Positions 36,663 to 46,094 of a stretch of DNA of 64,000 bases are shown here, piece by piece. A program made the translations under genes and the position numbers. Origin of the DNA: Candidatus Heimdallarchaeota archaeon. GTDB lineage: Archaea > Asgardarchaeota > Heimdallarchaeia > Heimdallarchaeales > Kariarchaeaceae. Each line of letters begins with the position of its first letter. The first letter of the stretch is position 1. The notes under the pieces are model-generated. The model saw only the letters and a list, made by a program, of their open reading frames with translations, searched no databases and was not told the DNA's origin. Location of the stretch: NCBI GenBank assembly GCA_030149205.1, contig JASBSB010000005.1:1-64000 (forward strand), in the 5' to 3' direction.

Positions 36663-37451
36663 GTGGAAGACTTAAAGGAATACAAGCTTGATATAGAGGC
36701 AGCATTAAATTCTTGGACTAAGATACTCAGAGACCTTTCGGTTAATCTTGCCTATGCAAAAGGTTCTGCTATTAAGCCATGGGATAGTCCCATAGATTAC
36801 GTTCCTATACTCTCAGACATTGATATTCATATCAATTTATCTCCAATGAATAAGCTAGACATTGGTGATGCACTTAGAATTTCTGAATTATATGAAGAAA
36901 CCTTTAAACTGATTCGTCCCAATTACTCACATATTCCTCGACCACAAATAATGCTGTTATCTAGGCTACATCAAATAGAAACCTATGTACCTCCTGATTA
37001 CTCTTCTGTTAAGTTCCTTATAGGCACTTGCAATGATATAGAAGAGGAAAGGGTCTTGAGTGTTGAAAATTTAAGAGAAATAGATAAAAACACTTTACTG
37101 GCTGAAAAGAACTTTATTCAAGAGATTCCCATCAAACTGTTTGATAGAATTGGGTTGGATTATTGGCAATTCTTGAGACAAATTGTTTGGAGAATCGGAC
37201 CAACTCCGACAAGAGTGCTTTCACAATTTATGGACGATCCTTTTAAGCTTTGGTCACTAAATAGGTCAAGTATTCATAAACTTTTGTTGGATTATGATTT
37301 GGAACAGGTTGCAGATCCTTTTTATGATTTCTATTCTTTAGGTTGGGAGTTGTTTAATACCAATTTCACTGATAATTCAATCTATAGAAAAATCCTAAAA
37401 CAAGGTTATTTAGTTCTCAAAGAATCTTTTAGTTTGGTCGAATCGTTGTGA
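36663..37451 (+). CDS. Nucleotidyltransferase-fold protein
   Basis: The 262-aa protein has AYAKGSAIKPW, a spacer and LSDIDIHINL, which matches the GS...DxD metal site of the DNA polymerase beta-like nucleotidyltransferase fold. The rest is mainly helical. It could add a nucleotide to an RNA, protein or small molecule, or be an inactive regulator. The GTG start lies about 20-30 nt after a TAAGTTAATTAC box. It is a single gene between the hydrolase and a coiled-coil gene; no toxin-antitoxin partner is visible next to it. Confidence 0.6.
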   Translation: MEDLKEYKLDIEAALNSWTKILRDLSVNLAYAKGSAIKPWDSPIDYVPILSDIDIHINLSPMNKLDIGDALRISELYEETFKLIRPNYSHIPRPQIMLLSRLHQIETYVPPDYSSVKFLIGTCNDIEEERVLSVENLREIDKNTLLAEKNFIQEIPIKLFDRIGLDYWQFLRQIVWRIGPTPTRVLSQFMDDPFKLWSLNRSSIHKLLLDYDLEQVADPFYDFYSLGWELFNTNFTDNSIYRKILKQGYLVLKESFSLVESL

Positions 37452-37530
37452 ATATAAGATTTAAAACTAATTGAATATTTGATTTTTAGATTTATTGAAA
37501 AGGATTATATTGACTGAATTATTGACATTT

Positions 37531-39147
37531 CTATCTTGGTACACCTTCATTAGACCATTTCTTCAATAAATTAATTAACTCCTTCTTTTTATCCAAAGGC
37601 TTCCCAACAAATGCGTAAACTTGACTCAATCCCAGGCTACCCAAGACCTCATACGCTTCATCCATATCACAAATTGAGCTTATTCTATTATGGAAATTTT
37701 TGTTTGTTGTTGATTCATTAATAAATTCAATGAATAAGGATAAGACCTTTTTTGTGTTATCATCAACAGTTGGCTTTGGTTTTGAAGTTTCTTTCGGTTT
37801 AGCTTTTTTAGCTTCTTCTTGTTTTTCTTCTTTCTTCTTTTCATTGATAGTTGATGAAGTTTCATTAGGAACAGCTTTTGCTTTTGTTACTGTCTCTTTT
37901 TCCATTTCTTTGGCATCTTTAGCTACATCTGTTTCAGAATTCACCATGGGTTCTGGGCTGTCATCTTTATTTTTTGCCTCCTGTCGCTTTCTTCTGTGTG
38001 CTAAATATTCTGAGGGTTTAATCCAACCCTCTGTTGAAACCTCTACTGTCTTTGTAGGTTCAGGATCCTGTGTAGGTGTGGATTGTTGTTCCTCAATTGA
38101 AGTTTCTTGCTGCTTTTCTTCTACCTTCTCTTCGATTTGTTTTTCTGATTCAGGTTTTGTTTTTTCAGGAATACCAGCAGAAGGAACCTTTTGAGGCGTT
38201 GGAGCAGAGGGTGATTCATCAAACGTTTTAACAGGTTTTTTGACCTTCTCTTTATCAGGTTCTACAGGTGTTGGTTGTGGACTTTCCTTGACCGTTTCTG
38301 TTGGTTTAGATTCAGGGATTTTCTGAGGGATTGGAGCAGAGGGTGATTCATCATACGTTCTAACCGGTTCTTTTACAATTTCTTTCACTGATACTTCTTT
38401 TTCTGTTTGTACCATTTGAGCAGATGGCTTGGTTTCGTGCTCTTTCTCCTGAACATTTGTTACATTAGATGTTTGAGTTAAAGGAGTTGTTTTTGTCCCC
38501 CTTAATTCCTCCTGTTCTGTGTTAAACTGGTTAACAAATTCATTGACAAGAGTTTCAAAATCTTCCACATTAAACTCATAGTTCTCTGGATCAGAAACAG
38601 CTAGAGATAACTCATCAATCAGAGGAAGAAATAGTGTCATAAACTCTTCATATTCAACAGAAATCAACTTTAACCCATTAATTATTGTCGAGATAGCATC
38701 GCTAACTGTATTATGAATCTCGACAATCTGTTCCTCCGAGGGAAAGCCACCCTCTTGAACCATCATCATCAGTTGCTGTCTTAATGTTTCTACCTCGCTA
38801 TCTAAGACCTCTGATTTGCTGGCAAGAAACACCTTCTCCTCATCAATCTTCTTTACTTCCTGACCCAGCTCTGCTAGCCGACTGTTAGCCTCATTGAACT
38901 TCTCTTTTAAAGCCTCATTTTCACTTATGCGAAGATTTAGCTCTTTTGTGAGGTGTTCATTTTTCTTTTTTTCAGTCTCTACTTTTTCCTCAGTTTTTTC
39001 TTTGATCTTATCAAAGGCTTTTATTCTTCGCATGACAAGTTGGGGACTCATGTTTTCTTGCTTAATGAAATTAACTATGAAGATGATGTCTGCAGGATCA
39101 ATATTGTTCTCTCTGAATACTTCTTCCAGATTCGAAGAGTTGCTCAT
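37531..39147 (-). CDS. Long coiled-coil, Pro/Glu/Lys-rich protein
   Basis: The 538-aa protein has four parts: a short helical N-terminal domain, a coiled coil at about residues 40-125, a helical middle (about 130-210), and a disordered low-complexity region. That region carries two copies of DESPSAP-PQK. A compact helical C-terminal domain of about 75 residues (NRISSICDMDEAYEVLGS) follows. No enzymatic motif is seen. A scaffold or cytoskeletal adaptor role is inferred only from architecture. Confidence 0.5.
   Translation of the reverse strand: MSNSSNLEEVFRENNIDPADIIFIVNFIKQENMSPQLVMRRIKAFDKIKEKTEEKVETEKKKNEHLTKELNLRISENEALKEKFNEANSRLAELGQEVKKIDEEKVFLASKSEVLDSEVETLRQQLMMMVQEGGFPSEEQIVEIHNTVSDAISTIINGLKLISVEYEEFMTLFLPLIDELSLAVSDPENYEFNVEDFETLVNEFVNQFNTEQEELRGTKTTPLTQTSNVTNVQEKEHETKPSAQMVQTEKEVSVKEIVKEPVRTYDESPSAPIPQKIPESKPTETVKESPQPTPVEPDKEKVKKPVKTFDESPSAPTPQKVPSAGIPEKTKPESEKQIEEKVEEKQQETSIEEQQSTPTQDPEPTKTVEVSTEGWIKPSEYLAHRRKRQEAKNKDDSPEPMVNSETDVAKDAKEMEKETVTKAKAVPNETSSTINEKKKEEKQEEAKKAKPKETSKPKPTVDDNTKKVLSLFIEFINESTTNKNFHNRISSICDMDEAYEVLGSLGLSQVYAFVGKPLDKKKELINLLKKWSNEGVPR
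38189..38372 (-). repeat. Two imperfect ~50-base direct repeats in the coiled-coil gene
   Basis: The blocks near 38189-38240 and 38321-38372 share GGAGCAGAGGGTGATTCATC (plus strand) and encode the two DESPSAP peptides. They are about 130 bases apart and the flanks differ, pointing to an old internal duplication. Confidence 0.5.
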
Positions 39148-39255
39148 TAGTATACCGATTAAGAATAATTAATTTTAGTATTCTGTTAGATAATGATAAA
39201 AAGCAAAAAAATTCACTTTTCTTTGTTTATAAAACTACATCTCATTAAAAATTTC

Positions 39256-39579
39256 ATGTTGTTTGAGCAACAAGGTTCGCTAACAATTTTTGAACTTTGG
39301 AAGAGAATATTGAGTATCAACGAAATTTATTTTCGATTTTCAAGTGGAACCAAGGTTCATATTGAAACTCCAAAAAAGAAGGTGTTAGCAACCCACATGA
39401 CTCATCGCATTCCCCTTGAATTACTAAATAGTTATTTATTTGAAGCTCTGGTTTTCAGCTTCAGAGACTATAACCCGAAAAAATTTTATAAAGTAAATTT
39501 ACATCCATATCAATATCTTTTACATTCCAAGATACAAAATAAGATATTCTCTTTAGAATATGTAAAATTAACACACTAA
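39256..39579 (+). CDS. Unknown small protein
   Basis: The ORF track starts at 39193, but the ATG at 39256 lies about 22-30 nt after TTTATAAAA (39226-39234), so a leaderless 107-aa product is favoured. It starts MLFEQQGSLTIFELWKR and is mostly strand/helix without membrane segments. It precedes rfcL by 55 bases on the same strand. Family not recognised. Confidence 0.5.
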   Translation: MLFEQQGSLTIFELWKRILSINEIYFRFSSGTKVHIETPKKKVLATHMTHRIPLELLNSYLFEALVFSFRDYNPKKFYKVNLHPYQYLLHSKIQNKIFSLEYVKLTH

Positions 39580-39634
39580 ACTTAATTTTTTCCTTTTCAA
39601 ATATCTTGATGATTTTATATTAGACGAAATAACT

Positions 39635-41083
39635 ATGGTTGTGCAGGTTCAGGTCTTTAAAGAACAACTCGTTGAAAAATACAGACCGAAATCAAAGTCA
39701 GACCTAATCGGTAATGAAGAGGCGGTGAAGAAAGTTTTTGATTTTCTATCAAATTGGAAACCTGGTGACAAATTAAAGTCCCTGCTACTTGTGGGTCCAC
39801 CAGGGACTGGAAAGACATCATCAGTTTACGCAATAGCAAATGATCTTGGATATGATGTTGTAGAGTTCAATGCTTCAGACACACGTAGAAAAAATGAAAT
39901 TAATGAAACCGTTTTACCCATATCAAAGTTTGGTTCTATTGATGGTGAGGTTAAGAGGGTCATCTTACTAGATGAAATAGATGGGCTATCAGGACAGAAA
40001 GATAGGGGGGCAGTCCCAGCGATCAAAAAATTAATTTCTGATTCTAATTATCCAGTCTTATTATGTGCTAATGATCCAGAAAGCAGATATGTTGAAGCTT
40101 TAGCTAAATCAGCTCCTTTGGTCGTATTCACCCGTCCAGATGAATTCACAATCTTTGATTTATTAGAATCTATAGTTGAAAAAGAAAAATTGAAGGTTGA
40201 TGAAATTACCTTACAAATTATTTCGGAAATGTCAGCGGGCGATATTCGTGCTGCATTGAATGAATTAGAAGCTGCAGCAGTTGGTAAAGATAGAGGATAT
40301 ATACCAGCCAAAAGGGATAAAATGAGGATATTACTGGATTACTTTAACAATTTCTTCCAGTCAAAAACTCCTGAAGAAGCAAAAAAAGCCTGGGAAGGAG
40401 CTCCGAGTGATTATGCGCTTATTTTGAACTTTCTGGTAGACCTGACATCATCTCAATGTAAAAATAAACATGAAATTGCTAACGCTTATAGAGTTCTCGC
40501 CTACGCAGATTTGATCTTTACGCGAATAATTTGGACTCAAAATTGGGGACTCCTACGATTCTTTTTTGATATGATTGGTCCCGAATTAAGAAGATCAATA
40601 GAGGTAAGAAGAACCCCCAGAATCAAAAGATTAAATAATCTTCCGAATTCATATTTTGCCAGAGGAAGGAGTAAAACTGTAAACAAGCTTGCCTGGGAAT
40701 TATCAGAAGAGGTTGCCCATAAATTACACCTTGGAAAAAACACCTTTGTTTTTCGTGAATTTCCATATTTCTTGAAAATTATGAAAGGAAAAACTGGAGC
40801 TAATGTGTTAGCTTCATTAGATGTAAGCGAAGAGTTAGTTCAGAAGATTGTCAGAACAACTGGCTCAAATGAAATTCTAAAATTCATTGAGGAATCTCGG
40901 AGAGATATTGGTCTTACAAGGGTAAAAGACCAAAACGAAAGTATTAAGCCTGAAGAAGATGTGGTTCAAGGTTTATTGGATCGTTTTTTAATAGATGAAA
41001 CAAAACCCTCAGAAATTGAATCGACCTCAAAGAAAAAACAGGAAGATGTAAAAGACCAACAAACCCTTGACAGCTTTTTCTGA
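39635..41083 (+). CDS. rfcL: Replication factor C large subunit
   Basis: The 482-aa protein is the archaeal clamp-loader large subunit: YRPKSKSDLIGNEEAV, Walker A GPPGTGKTS, FNASDTRRKNEI and the Walker B line VILLDEIDGLSG. The C-terminal region is charged and ends in QQTLDSFF, a PIP box for binding PCNA. With the small subunit (not in this window) it loads PCNA on primed DNA. The ATG start is preceded by a TTTTATATT box. Confidence 0.95.
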   Translation: MVVQVQVFKEQLVEKYRPKSKSDLIGNEEAVKKVFDFLSNWKPGDKLKSLLLVGPPGTGKTSSVYAIANDLGYDVVEFNASDTRRKNEINETVLPISKFGSIDGEVKRVILLDEIDGLSGQKDRGAVPAIKKLISDSNYPVLLCANDPESRYVEALAKSAPLVVFTRPDEFTIFDLLESIVEKEKLKVDEITLQIISEMSAGDIRAALNELEAAAVGKDRGYIPAKRDKMRILLDYFNNFFQSKTPEEAKKAWEGAPSDYALILNFLVDLTSSQCKNKHEIANAYRVLAYADLIFTRIIWTQNWGLLRFFFDMIGPELRRSIEVRRTPRIKRLNNLPNSYFARGRSKTVNKLAWELSEEVAHKLHLGKNTFVFREFPYFLKIMKGKTGANVLASLDVSEELVQKIVRTTGSNEILKFIEESRRDIGLTRVKDQNESIKPEEDVVQGLLDRFLIDETKPSEIESTSKKKQEDVKDQQTLDSFF

Positions 41084-41090
41084 TGCAATT

Positions 41091-41900
41091 ATGACAATTC
41101 TAAAACTAATGACATTAAATCAGACAATTTCAAAAGGTCAATCAATCCTTGACTTTATGATTTATCAATCACAGCTTGTATACGATAAAACAAAAGAATT
41201 AAACCCGGACATGATTGTTTTTCCTGAATACTCATTTGGTAGAGATTTATTAAAAAGCAGTGATCTGGAAAATCTGATAAACCTGTATGTGGAACCTCAT
41301 CCAACATTGGTTCTAGGTACAGGAGTTCATCAAGCTAAAGACAAGTATAGAAATACTGCAATTGTTCTCTCGAAATCAAATGAAATTCATCTTATTCAAA
41401 AATCACATTTGATGTCGCATGAAAGGGATAAAGGTCTAATTGCAAAGGATTGGAATAATCTAAGCCAGAATATTGTTGAATTTTCAAATGGGTTAAAAGC
41501 TGGAATCGTTATCTGTGCAGACCTTTGGAATTCTGAATTTATAGGTATGTTGGTTGCAAAGGGTATAGATATTCTCTTGGTTCCAACTATGTCTGTTACA
41601 CTTGACAACCATGATATGTATGCTAGATATCAATGGTATTCATTAGCTTTAGTTAGGTCTAGAGAATTTGTAATTCCTATCGTAGTATCAGATCAGCTAT
41701 CCAGACCCAGGGTAACAACAGGGTTTGCCAGCTGTATCGTAGATCCTTCAGTTAAAAATTCCAAAATTAAATCTCTTGAGGATTTTTTGATTCTTCCTGA
41801 CAAAGCTGGAGTTGCTTATGGTGAGATTGATTTAAGTAAAATAAATGAGTACAGAAAGTACCGACAGAATGAGGGTTTGTACAAGGAGCGATTAGACTAA
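41091..41900 (+). CDS. Carbon-nitrogen hydrolase (nitrilase superfamily)
   Basis: The catalytic triad of the nitrilase fold is visible: glutamate in VFPEYSFG, lysine in IQKSHLM and cysteine in VICADLWN. The enzyme hydrolyses an amide or nitrile; the substrate cannot be inferred. The track starts at a TTG inside the rfcL end; the ATG at 41091, eight bases after the rfcL stop, is preferred. It is probably cotranscribed with rfcL. Confidence 0.8.
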   Translation: MTILKLMTLNQTISKGQSILDFMIYQSQLVYDKTKELNPDMIVFPEYSFGRDLLKSSDLENLINLYVEPHPTLVLGTGVHQAKDKYRNTAIVLSKSNEIHLIQKSHLMSHERDKGLIAKDWNNLSQNIVEFSNGLKAGIVICADLWNSEFIGMLVAKGIDILLVPTMSVTLDNHDMYARYQWYSLALVRSREFVIPIVVSDQLSRPRVTTGFASCIVDPSVKNSKIKSLEDFLILPDKAGVAYGEIDLSKINEYRKYRQNEGLYKERLD

Positions 41901-42047
41901 AGACCTTCAAAATTAAATTACAGTGCAAATTTCCAATTATCACTATGTATAATTAAATTAAATTAAATTTTAAATTTAAAAATTTGACATGGAGTATACT
42001 TTAAATTTATAAAAATAACTATATTGGTATTCATAGAAGGCTTCATC

Positions 42048-42860
42048 ATGATTGAATTAGAAGTAGTCAATAACTTTGAAAATCAGAGAAGAGATAATTG
42101 GTGGTTTGCCCCTGCCTTAATGGCAAGCTATCTTATCATCTTTGGGATATATACCTTTTGGGTGATTTTATTTCTTCCTCGAGACCAAGCATTTTTGCAT
42201 TGGAATACTAGTGCTTCGGGAACAAATTATCTGAGCCCCTTTTATTCTCCAGATATTGAGGTGTTTGGGATAAAACCCCCAACAATCAATATTTTTGGAT
42301 TTTTGTGGGCAGTCTCCCCAGCAATTTTTGTGATCTGGGGACCCGTTGGATTTAGAGCCACCTGTTATTATGGTAGAAAAGTTTACTACAGGAGTTTCTT
42401 TATGTCTCCTCCTGCATGTGCAGTTGATGGTTTGAAAACAAGAAAAGGAAAATATCACGGAGAGGAATGGTCTGTCTTTAAGGTAGTACATTTTCACAGG
42501 TACTTCTTCTATTTAGCTGTTATCTTAGTAATTTTCCATTGGATTGAAACATTTCAAGCATTCCAATTTAGAAATTCTGGAGGTGGATTGAGCTATGGAA
42601 TTGGTTTAGGGACATTGTTGAGCTTAACTGATGCCATACTTCTTACGCTTTATACTATGACTTGCCACTCATTCAGAAATCTGCTTGGTGGTACAAACAC
42701 ACCAGGCTCTTTCAGATATTGGCTCTGGAATAAAATATCTAAAATCAATAAGTACCATGGAAACTTCTTCTGGTATTCCATTGTTACAATACTGGTTGTT
42801 GATGTGTATTTTAGATTTGTTGCATGGGGAACAATTGTTGATCCAAGGTGGTTATTCTAA
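42048..42860 (+). CDS. Succinate dehydrogenase membrane-anchor subunit (actinobacterial Sdh1-like)
   Basis: The 270-aa protein has about five membrane helices. Its conserved loop, SPFYSPDIE ... GFRATCYYGRKVYYRSFF ... PPACAV, followed by HFHRYFFYLAV, matches the single large membrane subunit encoded next to the Sdh1-type flavoprotein in actinobacteria. It would anchor SdhAB and carry heme and quinone. The ATG at 42048 is preferred; a TTTATAAAAA box lies about 35-45 nt upstream. It overlaps sdhA by one base (TAATG). Confidence 0.75.
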   Translation: MIELEVVNNFENQRRDNWWFAPALMASYLIIFGIYTFWVILFLPRDQAFLHWNTSASGTNYLSPFYSPDIEVFGIKPPTINIFGFLWAVSPAIFVIWGPVGFRATCYYGRKVYYRSFFMSPPACAVDGLKTRKGKYHGEEWSVFKVVHFHRYFFYLAVILVIFHWIETFQAFQFRNSGGGLSYGIGLGTLLSLTDAILLTLYTMTCHSFRNLLGGTNTPGSFRYWLWNKISKINKYHGNFFWYSIVTILVVDVYFRFVAWGTIVDPRWLF

Positions 42861-44692
42861 TGAAAATAGATGTAAATGAAGAATTTAAAAACATTAAGAG
42901 GTATGAAACTGACGTACTAGTTATAGGAGCTGGAGGTGCCGGATTAAGGGCTGCAATCTCTGTTGCTGAGGCAGGATTGCATGGAATTATTGTCTCAAAA
43001 TCTCTATTAGGAAAGGCCCACACAGTCATGGCAGAAGGTGGTGCTGCGGCTTCTTTGGGGAACGTAGATCCAAGAGACAATTGGATGGTACATTTCAGAG
43101 ACACAATGAAAGGTGGAAAATACCATAACAATTGGAAAATGGCTGAAGTTTTTGCAAAGGATGCTCCTGAGAGAATCAGAGAATTAGAGCTTTATGGAGC
43201 TGTATTTGATAGAACCGAACAAGGGAAAATCAAACAAAGAAACTTTGGAGGACACAAATTCCCACGTCTTGCCCATGTTGGAGACAGGACTGGATTAGAA
43301 TTGATAAGGACATTACAAGATAAAGTTGTCCATTTTGAAAATATTGATATCCATATGGAAACTGCAATTTCTAAACTACTTGTCGAGAATGGAGAGGTCA
43401 CAGGAGCTTTTGGATACGACAGACAATCTGGAGACCTTCTTTTATTTGAGGCAAAATCAGTAATTTTAGCAACAGGGGGTTTTGGAAAGACCTTTAGGAT
43501 AACCTCTAACAGCTGGGAGCTGACTGGTGATGGTGAAGCTATGTTGTATAATGAAGGTGGAGAGCTTACAGACATGGAATTTATTCAATTCCATCCTACT
43601 GGGATGGTTTATCCCAACTCTGTTAAAGGAACTCTTGTTACAGAAGGTGTAAGAGGAGAAGGTGGTATCCTGAGAAACTCAGAAGGTAAAAGATTTATGT
43701 TTAACTATGTACCAGAGATGTTTAAGGATGATTATGCCACCACTGAAGAGGAGGCGGATAAATGGATTACTGGTGACCCTAATGCCCGCAGGCCACCTGA
43801 ACTTCTCACTCGTGATGTAGTCTCAAAGGCCATCCGCTCAGAAGTTAAAGCAGGGAGAGGTTCTCCCCATGGTGGTGCGTTTCTTGATATTGCATCAAGA
43901 AGGACCCCTGAAGAAATTAAAAAAGCTCTTCCAAGTATGTATCACCAGTTCAAAAAGCTTGCAAAATTAGATATCACAAAAGAACCCATGGAAGTGGGGC
44001 CAACAGCACATTATGCTATGGGAGGCATAAAGGTTGATGGTGTTACTCAAGAAACAAATATTAAAGGTATTTTTGCAGCAGGAGAGGTTGGTGCTGGTCT
44101 TCATGGTGCAAACAGATTAGGAGGTAACTCATTAACTGATTTGCTTGTATTTGGGAAAATCGCCGGTGACTATGCCGCGAAACGAGCAAAAGAAACAACA
44201 CTGAAAAAACCATCAGAACAAAAGATTAAAGAAGCAATAGAAGTGACTTTAGAGCCGTTTAAGGATGGTAATGACATCAATCCTTATGAAATTCATGCTG
44301 AATTAAGAGAGAAGATGGAGGAATATGCAGGGATTGTTCGAGATGAACAAGGAATGAAAAAAGGGTTAGACGTTCTCTATGAGTTTCTTGAAAGGTCAAA
44401 ACACGTAAAAGCCTCAGGAGACTCCAGAATGTACAACTCCTCATGGCATCAGTCATTAGATGTCAAACACATGGTTATTACCGGAATTATTCTAACTACT
44501 GCTGCCTTACAAAGAAAAGAAAGTAGAGGAGCACATACAAGAGAAGATTTTCCGAAACCTGTAGATGACCTAATAAAGGTACTATATGTCATTTCAAAGG
44601 GACCTGATGGTAAACCTATTGTGAAAGAAGAACTTTATGATGACCTTCCAGCTGACCTTCAAAAAGCAATGGAAGAAGGAGAGGATGCATAA
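42860..44692 (+). CDS. sdhA: Succinate dehydrogenase/fumarate reductase flavoprotein subunit
   Basis: The protein (610 aa) has the FAD fingerprint VLVIGAGGAGLRAAISVAEAG, the FAD-linked histidine segment KAHTVMAEGG, QFHPTGM, the active-site LVTEGVRGEGG, and HGANRLGGNSLTDL. It oxidises succinate or reduces fumarate. The start is the ATG at 42860 overlapping the anchor gene, with AAGGTGGT upstream as a Shine-Dalgarno sequence. Together with the anchor and SdhB it forms one operon. Confidence 0.94.
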   Translation: MKIDVNEEFKNIKRYETDVLVIGAGGAGLRAAISVAEAGLHGIIVSKSLLGKAHTVMAEGGAAASLGNVDPRDNWMVHFRDTMKGGKYHNNWKMAEVFAKDAPERIRELELYGAVFDRTEQGKIKQRNFGGHKFPRLAHVGDRTGLELIRTLQDKVVHFENIDIHMETAISKLLVENGEVTGAFGYDRQSGDLLLFEAKSVILATGGFGKTFRITSNSWELTGDGEAMLYNEGGELTDMEFIQFHPTGMVYPNSVKGTLVTEGVRGEGGILRNSEGKRFMFNYVPEMFKDDYATTEEEADKWITGDPNARRPPELLTRDVVSKAIRSEVKAGRGSPHGGAFLDIASRRTPEEIKKALPSMYHQFKKLAKLDITKEPMEVGPTAHYAMGGIKVDGVTQETNIKGIFAAGEVGAGLHGANRLGGNSLTDLLVFGKIAGDYAAKRAKETTLKKPSEQKIKEAIEVTLEPFKDGNDINPYEIHAELREKMEEYAGIVRDEQGMKKGLDVLYEFLERSKHVKASGDSRMYNSSWHQSLDVKHMVITGIILTTAALQRKESRGAHTREDFPKPVDDLIKVLYVISKGPDGKPIVKEELYDDLPADLQKAMEEGEDA

Positions 44693-45471
44693 TGCCTGAG
44701 AAAATAGATATTTATTCTGGTGCTACACTTGATAGCAAAATTGATCTTAGCATCCAAAGGGGAAGCAAGAATTCAGAAGTTAAAATGGAGAAGTATACAG
44801 TTGAATATGATAAAACTGAGGTAGTATTAGACCTCGTTCATCGTGTTCAAGCAGAATTTGCCCCTGATTTAGCAGTTCGATGGAACTGTAAAGCCGGGAA
44901 ATGTGGTTCTTGTTCAGCAGAAGTTAATGGTAGTCCCAAATTAATGTGCATGACAAAAATGTCAGATTATACTAATGCTAAATCCATGGAAATAAGACCT
45001 ATGAGAACATTTCCATTAATTAAAGACCTTGTAACTGATGTTTCATGGAACTTTGAGAAAAATAAGCAAATCAAACCATTCAAACCCCCTACTGGTGTAA
45101 AAGAGCTGACTATGTATCAACAGCATGTAGACCGAATCCAAGAGTATAGGAAGTGTATCGAATGTTTCCTTTGCCAGGATACCTGTCATGTATTGAGAAC
45201 ACATGAAGAGTTTAATCAGTATGCAGGCCCAAGGTTTATGATTCGATTGGCAACTCTAGAATTTCATCCTGAAGATCAGGAAGATAGAATTGGAGAAATA
45301 AAGAACACATTTGGTGTCAATATGTGTAATATAACTAAATGTTGCCAAGAGGTATGTCCTGAAGAAATTCACATCACAGACAATGGTATAATTCCATTAA
45401 AAGAACGAGTTGCAGATAACTTCTATGATCCTCTGATGATGGCAGTCTCATGGATTAAAAGACTCCTATAG
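44692..45471 (+). CDS. sdhB: Succinate dehydrogenase iron-sulfur subunit
   Basis: The 259-aa protein has the 2Fe-2S site WNCKAGKCGSCSAEVNG with a later cysteine, then CIECFLCQDTCHVL and CNITKCCQEVCPEEI for two further clusters. It passes electrons from the flavoprotein to the membrane subunit. The ATG overlaps the sdhA stop (TAATG). The order anchor-A-B with only one membrane gene is that of trimeric Sdh1-like enzymes. Confidence 0.93.
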   Translation: MPEKIDIYSGATLDSKIDLSIQRGSKNSEVKMEKYTVEYDKTEVVLDLVHRVQAEFAPDLAVRWNCKAGKCGSCSAEVNGSPKLMCMTKMSDYTNAKSMEIRPMRTFPLIKDLVTDVSWNFEKNKQIKPFKPPTGVKELTMYQQHVDRIQEYRKCIECFLCQDTCHVLRTHEEFNQYAGPRFMIRLATLEFHPEDQEDRIGEIKNTFGVNMCNITKCCQEVCPEEIHITDNGIIPLKERVADNFYDPLMMAVSWIKRLL

Positions 45472-45503
45472 ATTAATAACAGAATAATTTAATTAATAAC
45501 ACA

Positions 45504-46010
45504 TTACATTTCTTGATTATTTGAAGACATTTCTTTAGCTTTAGACCGATCAAAATAATAAATTTTTGGATCTCCTTCTTCATTTATAAGACCATTTTTT
45601 TCAACCTCTTTTTCAAAGATTTGTGCTCTATGAAAAATCTCATCTTCTATAGTAAGTCTGTTGTTTATCGTTTCAACCAAAATATAATTTTCATTATTAT
45701 AGGTTCTTGGTCTTCCCATTACCTCTATAATTTCTCCCTCATTTACTTTCTCTATTTCCTCTAATTCTCCCCATGCCTTTAACCTAATCACAGCAGTCCC
45801 ATCATCAAGATCTAAACTTGCGTATCTCTTCTCCTTATTTCCCTCTGAAACAAATTTACTTTTCACAACTCCTAAACAATTGATTCTCGAAATTTGTGTG
45901 TTATTAACATAAAATCTTACCTCACCATCAGGTAATTCTGTTGGGGTCATGGATTTAAATTGTGCCAATGAAAGCTGTAAAGCTGGCTTCCTTTTAAATT
46001 TATTAGTCAA
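45504..46010 (-). CDS. OB-fold nucleic-acid-binding protein (RPA-like)
   Basis: The 168-aa protein has a single OB fold: strand-rich segment RINCLGVVKSKF, DLDDGTAVIRLKAWG, and GEIIEVMGRPRTYNNENYILVE, then a helical tail. This fits single-stranded DNA-binding proteins related to the RPA32/Stn1 class, or an RPA-associated factor. The start is TTG. It could act in replication or repair, and several such genes lie nearby. Confidence 0.7.
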   Translation of the reverse strand: MTNKFKRKPALQLSLAQFKSMTPTELPDGEVRFYVNNTQISRINCLGVVKSKFVSEGNKEKRYASLDLDDGTAVIRLKAWGELEEIEKVNEGEIIEVMGRPRTYNNENYILVETINNRLTIEDEIFHRAQIFEKEVEKNGLINEEGDPKIYYFDRSKAKEMSSNNQEM

Positions 46011-46094
46011 TATAACTCAATTATGATAATTAAGAAAACCTTTGTGATTATTAAATAGATGAATTAAATAAAATTTTCAATTTATTGTGGTCAT

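Noticed and set aside
37700-38194. 164-aa plus-strand ORF
   Set aside because: It is a shadow of the Lys/Glu-rich coiled-coil gene, whose composition creates long Ser/Phe/Leu frames on the opposite strand.
41951-41990. AATTA simple repeat as a CRISPR or regulatory repeat
   Set aside because: Short low-complexity AT run upstream of the sdh operon with no spacer structure.
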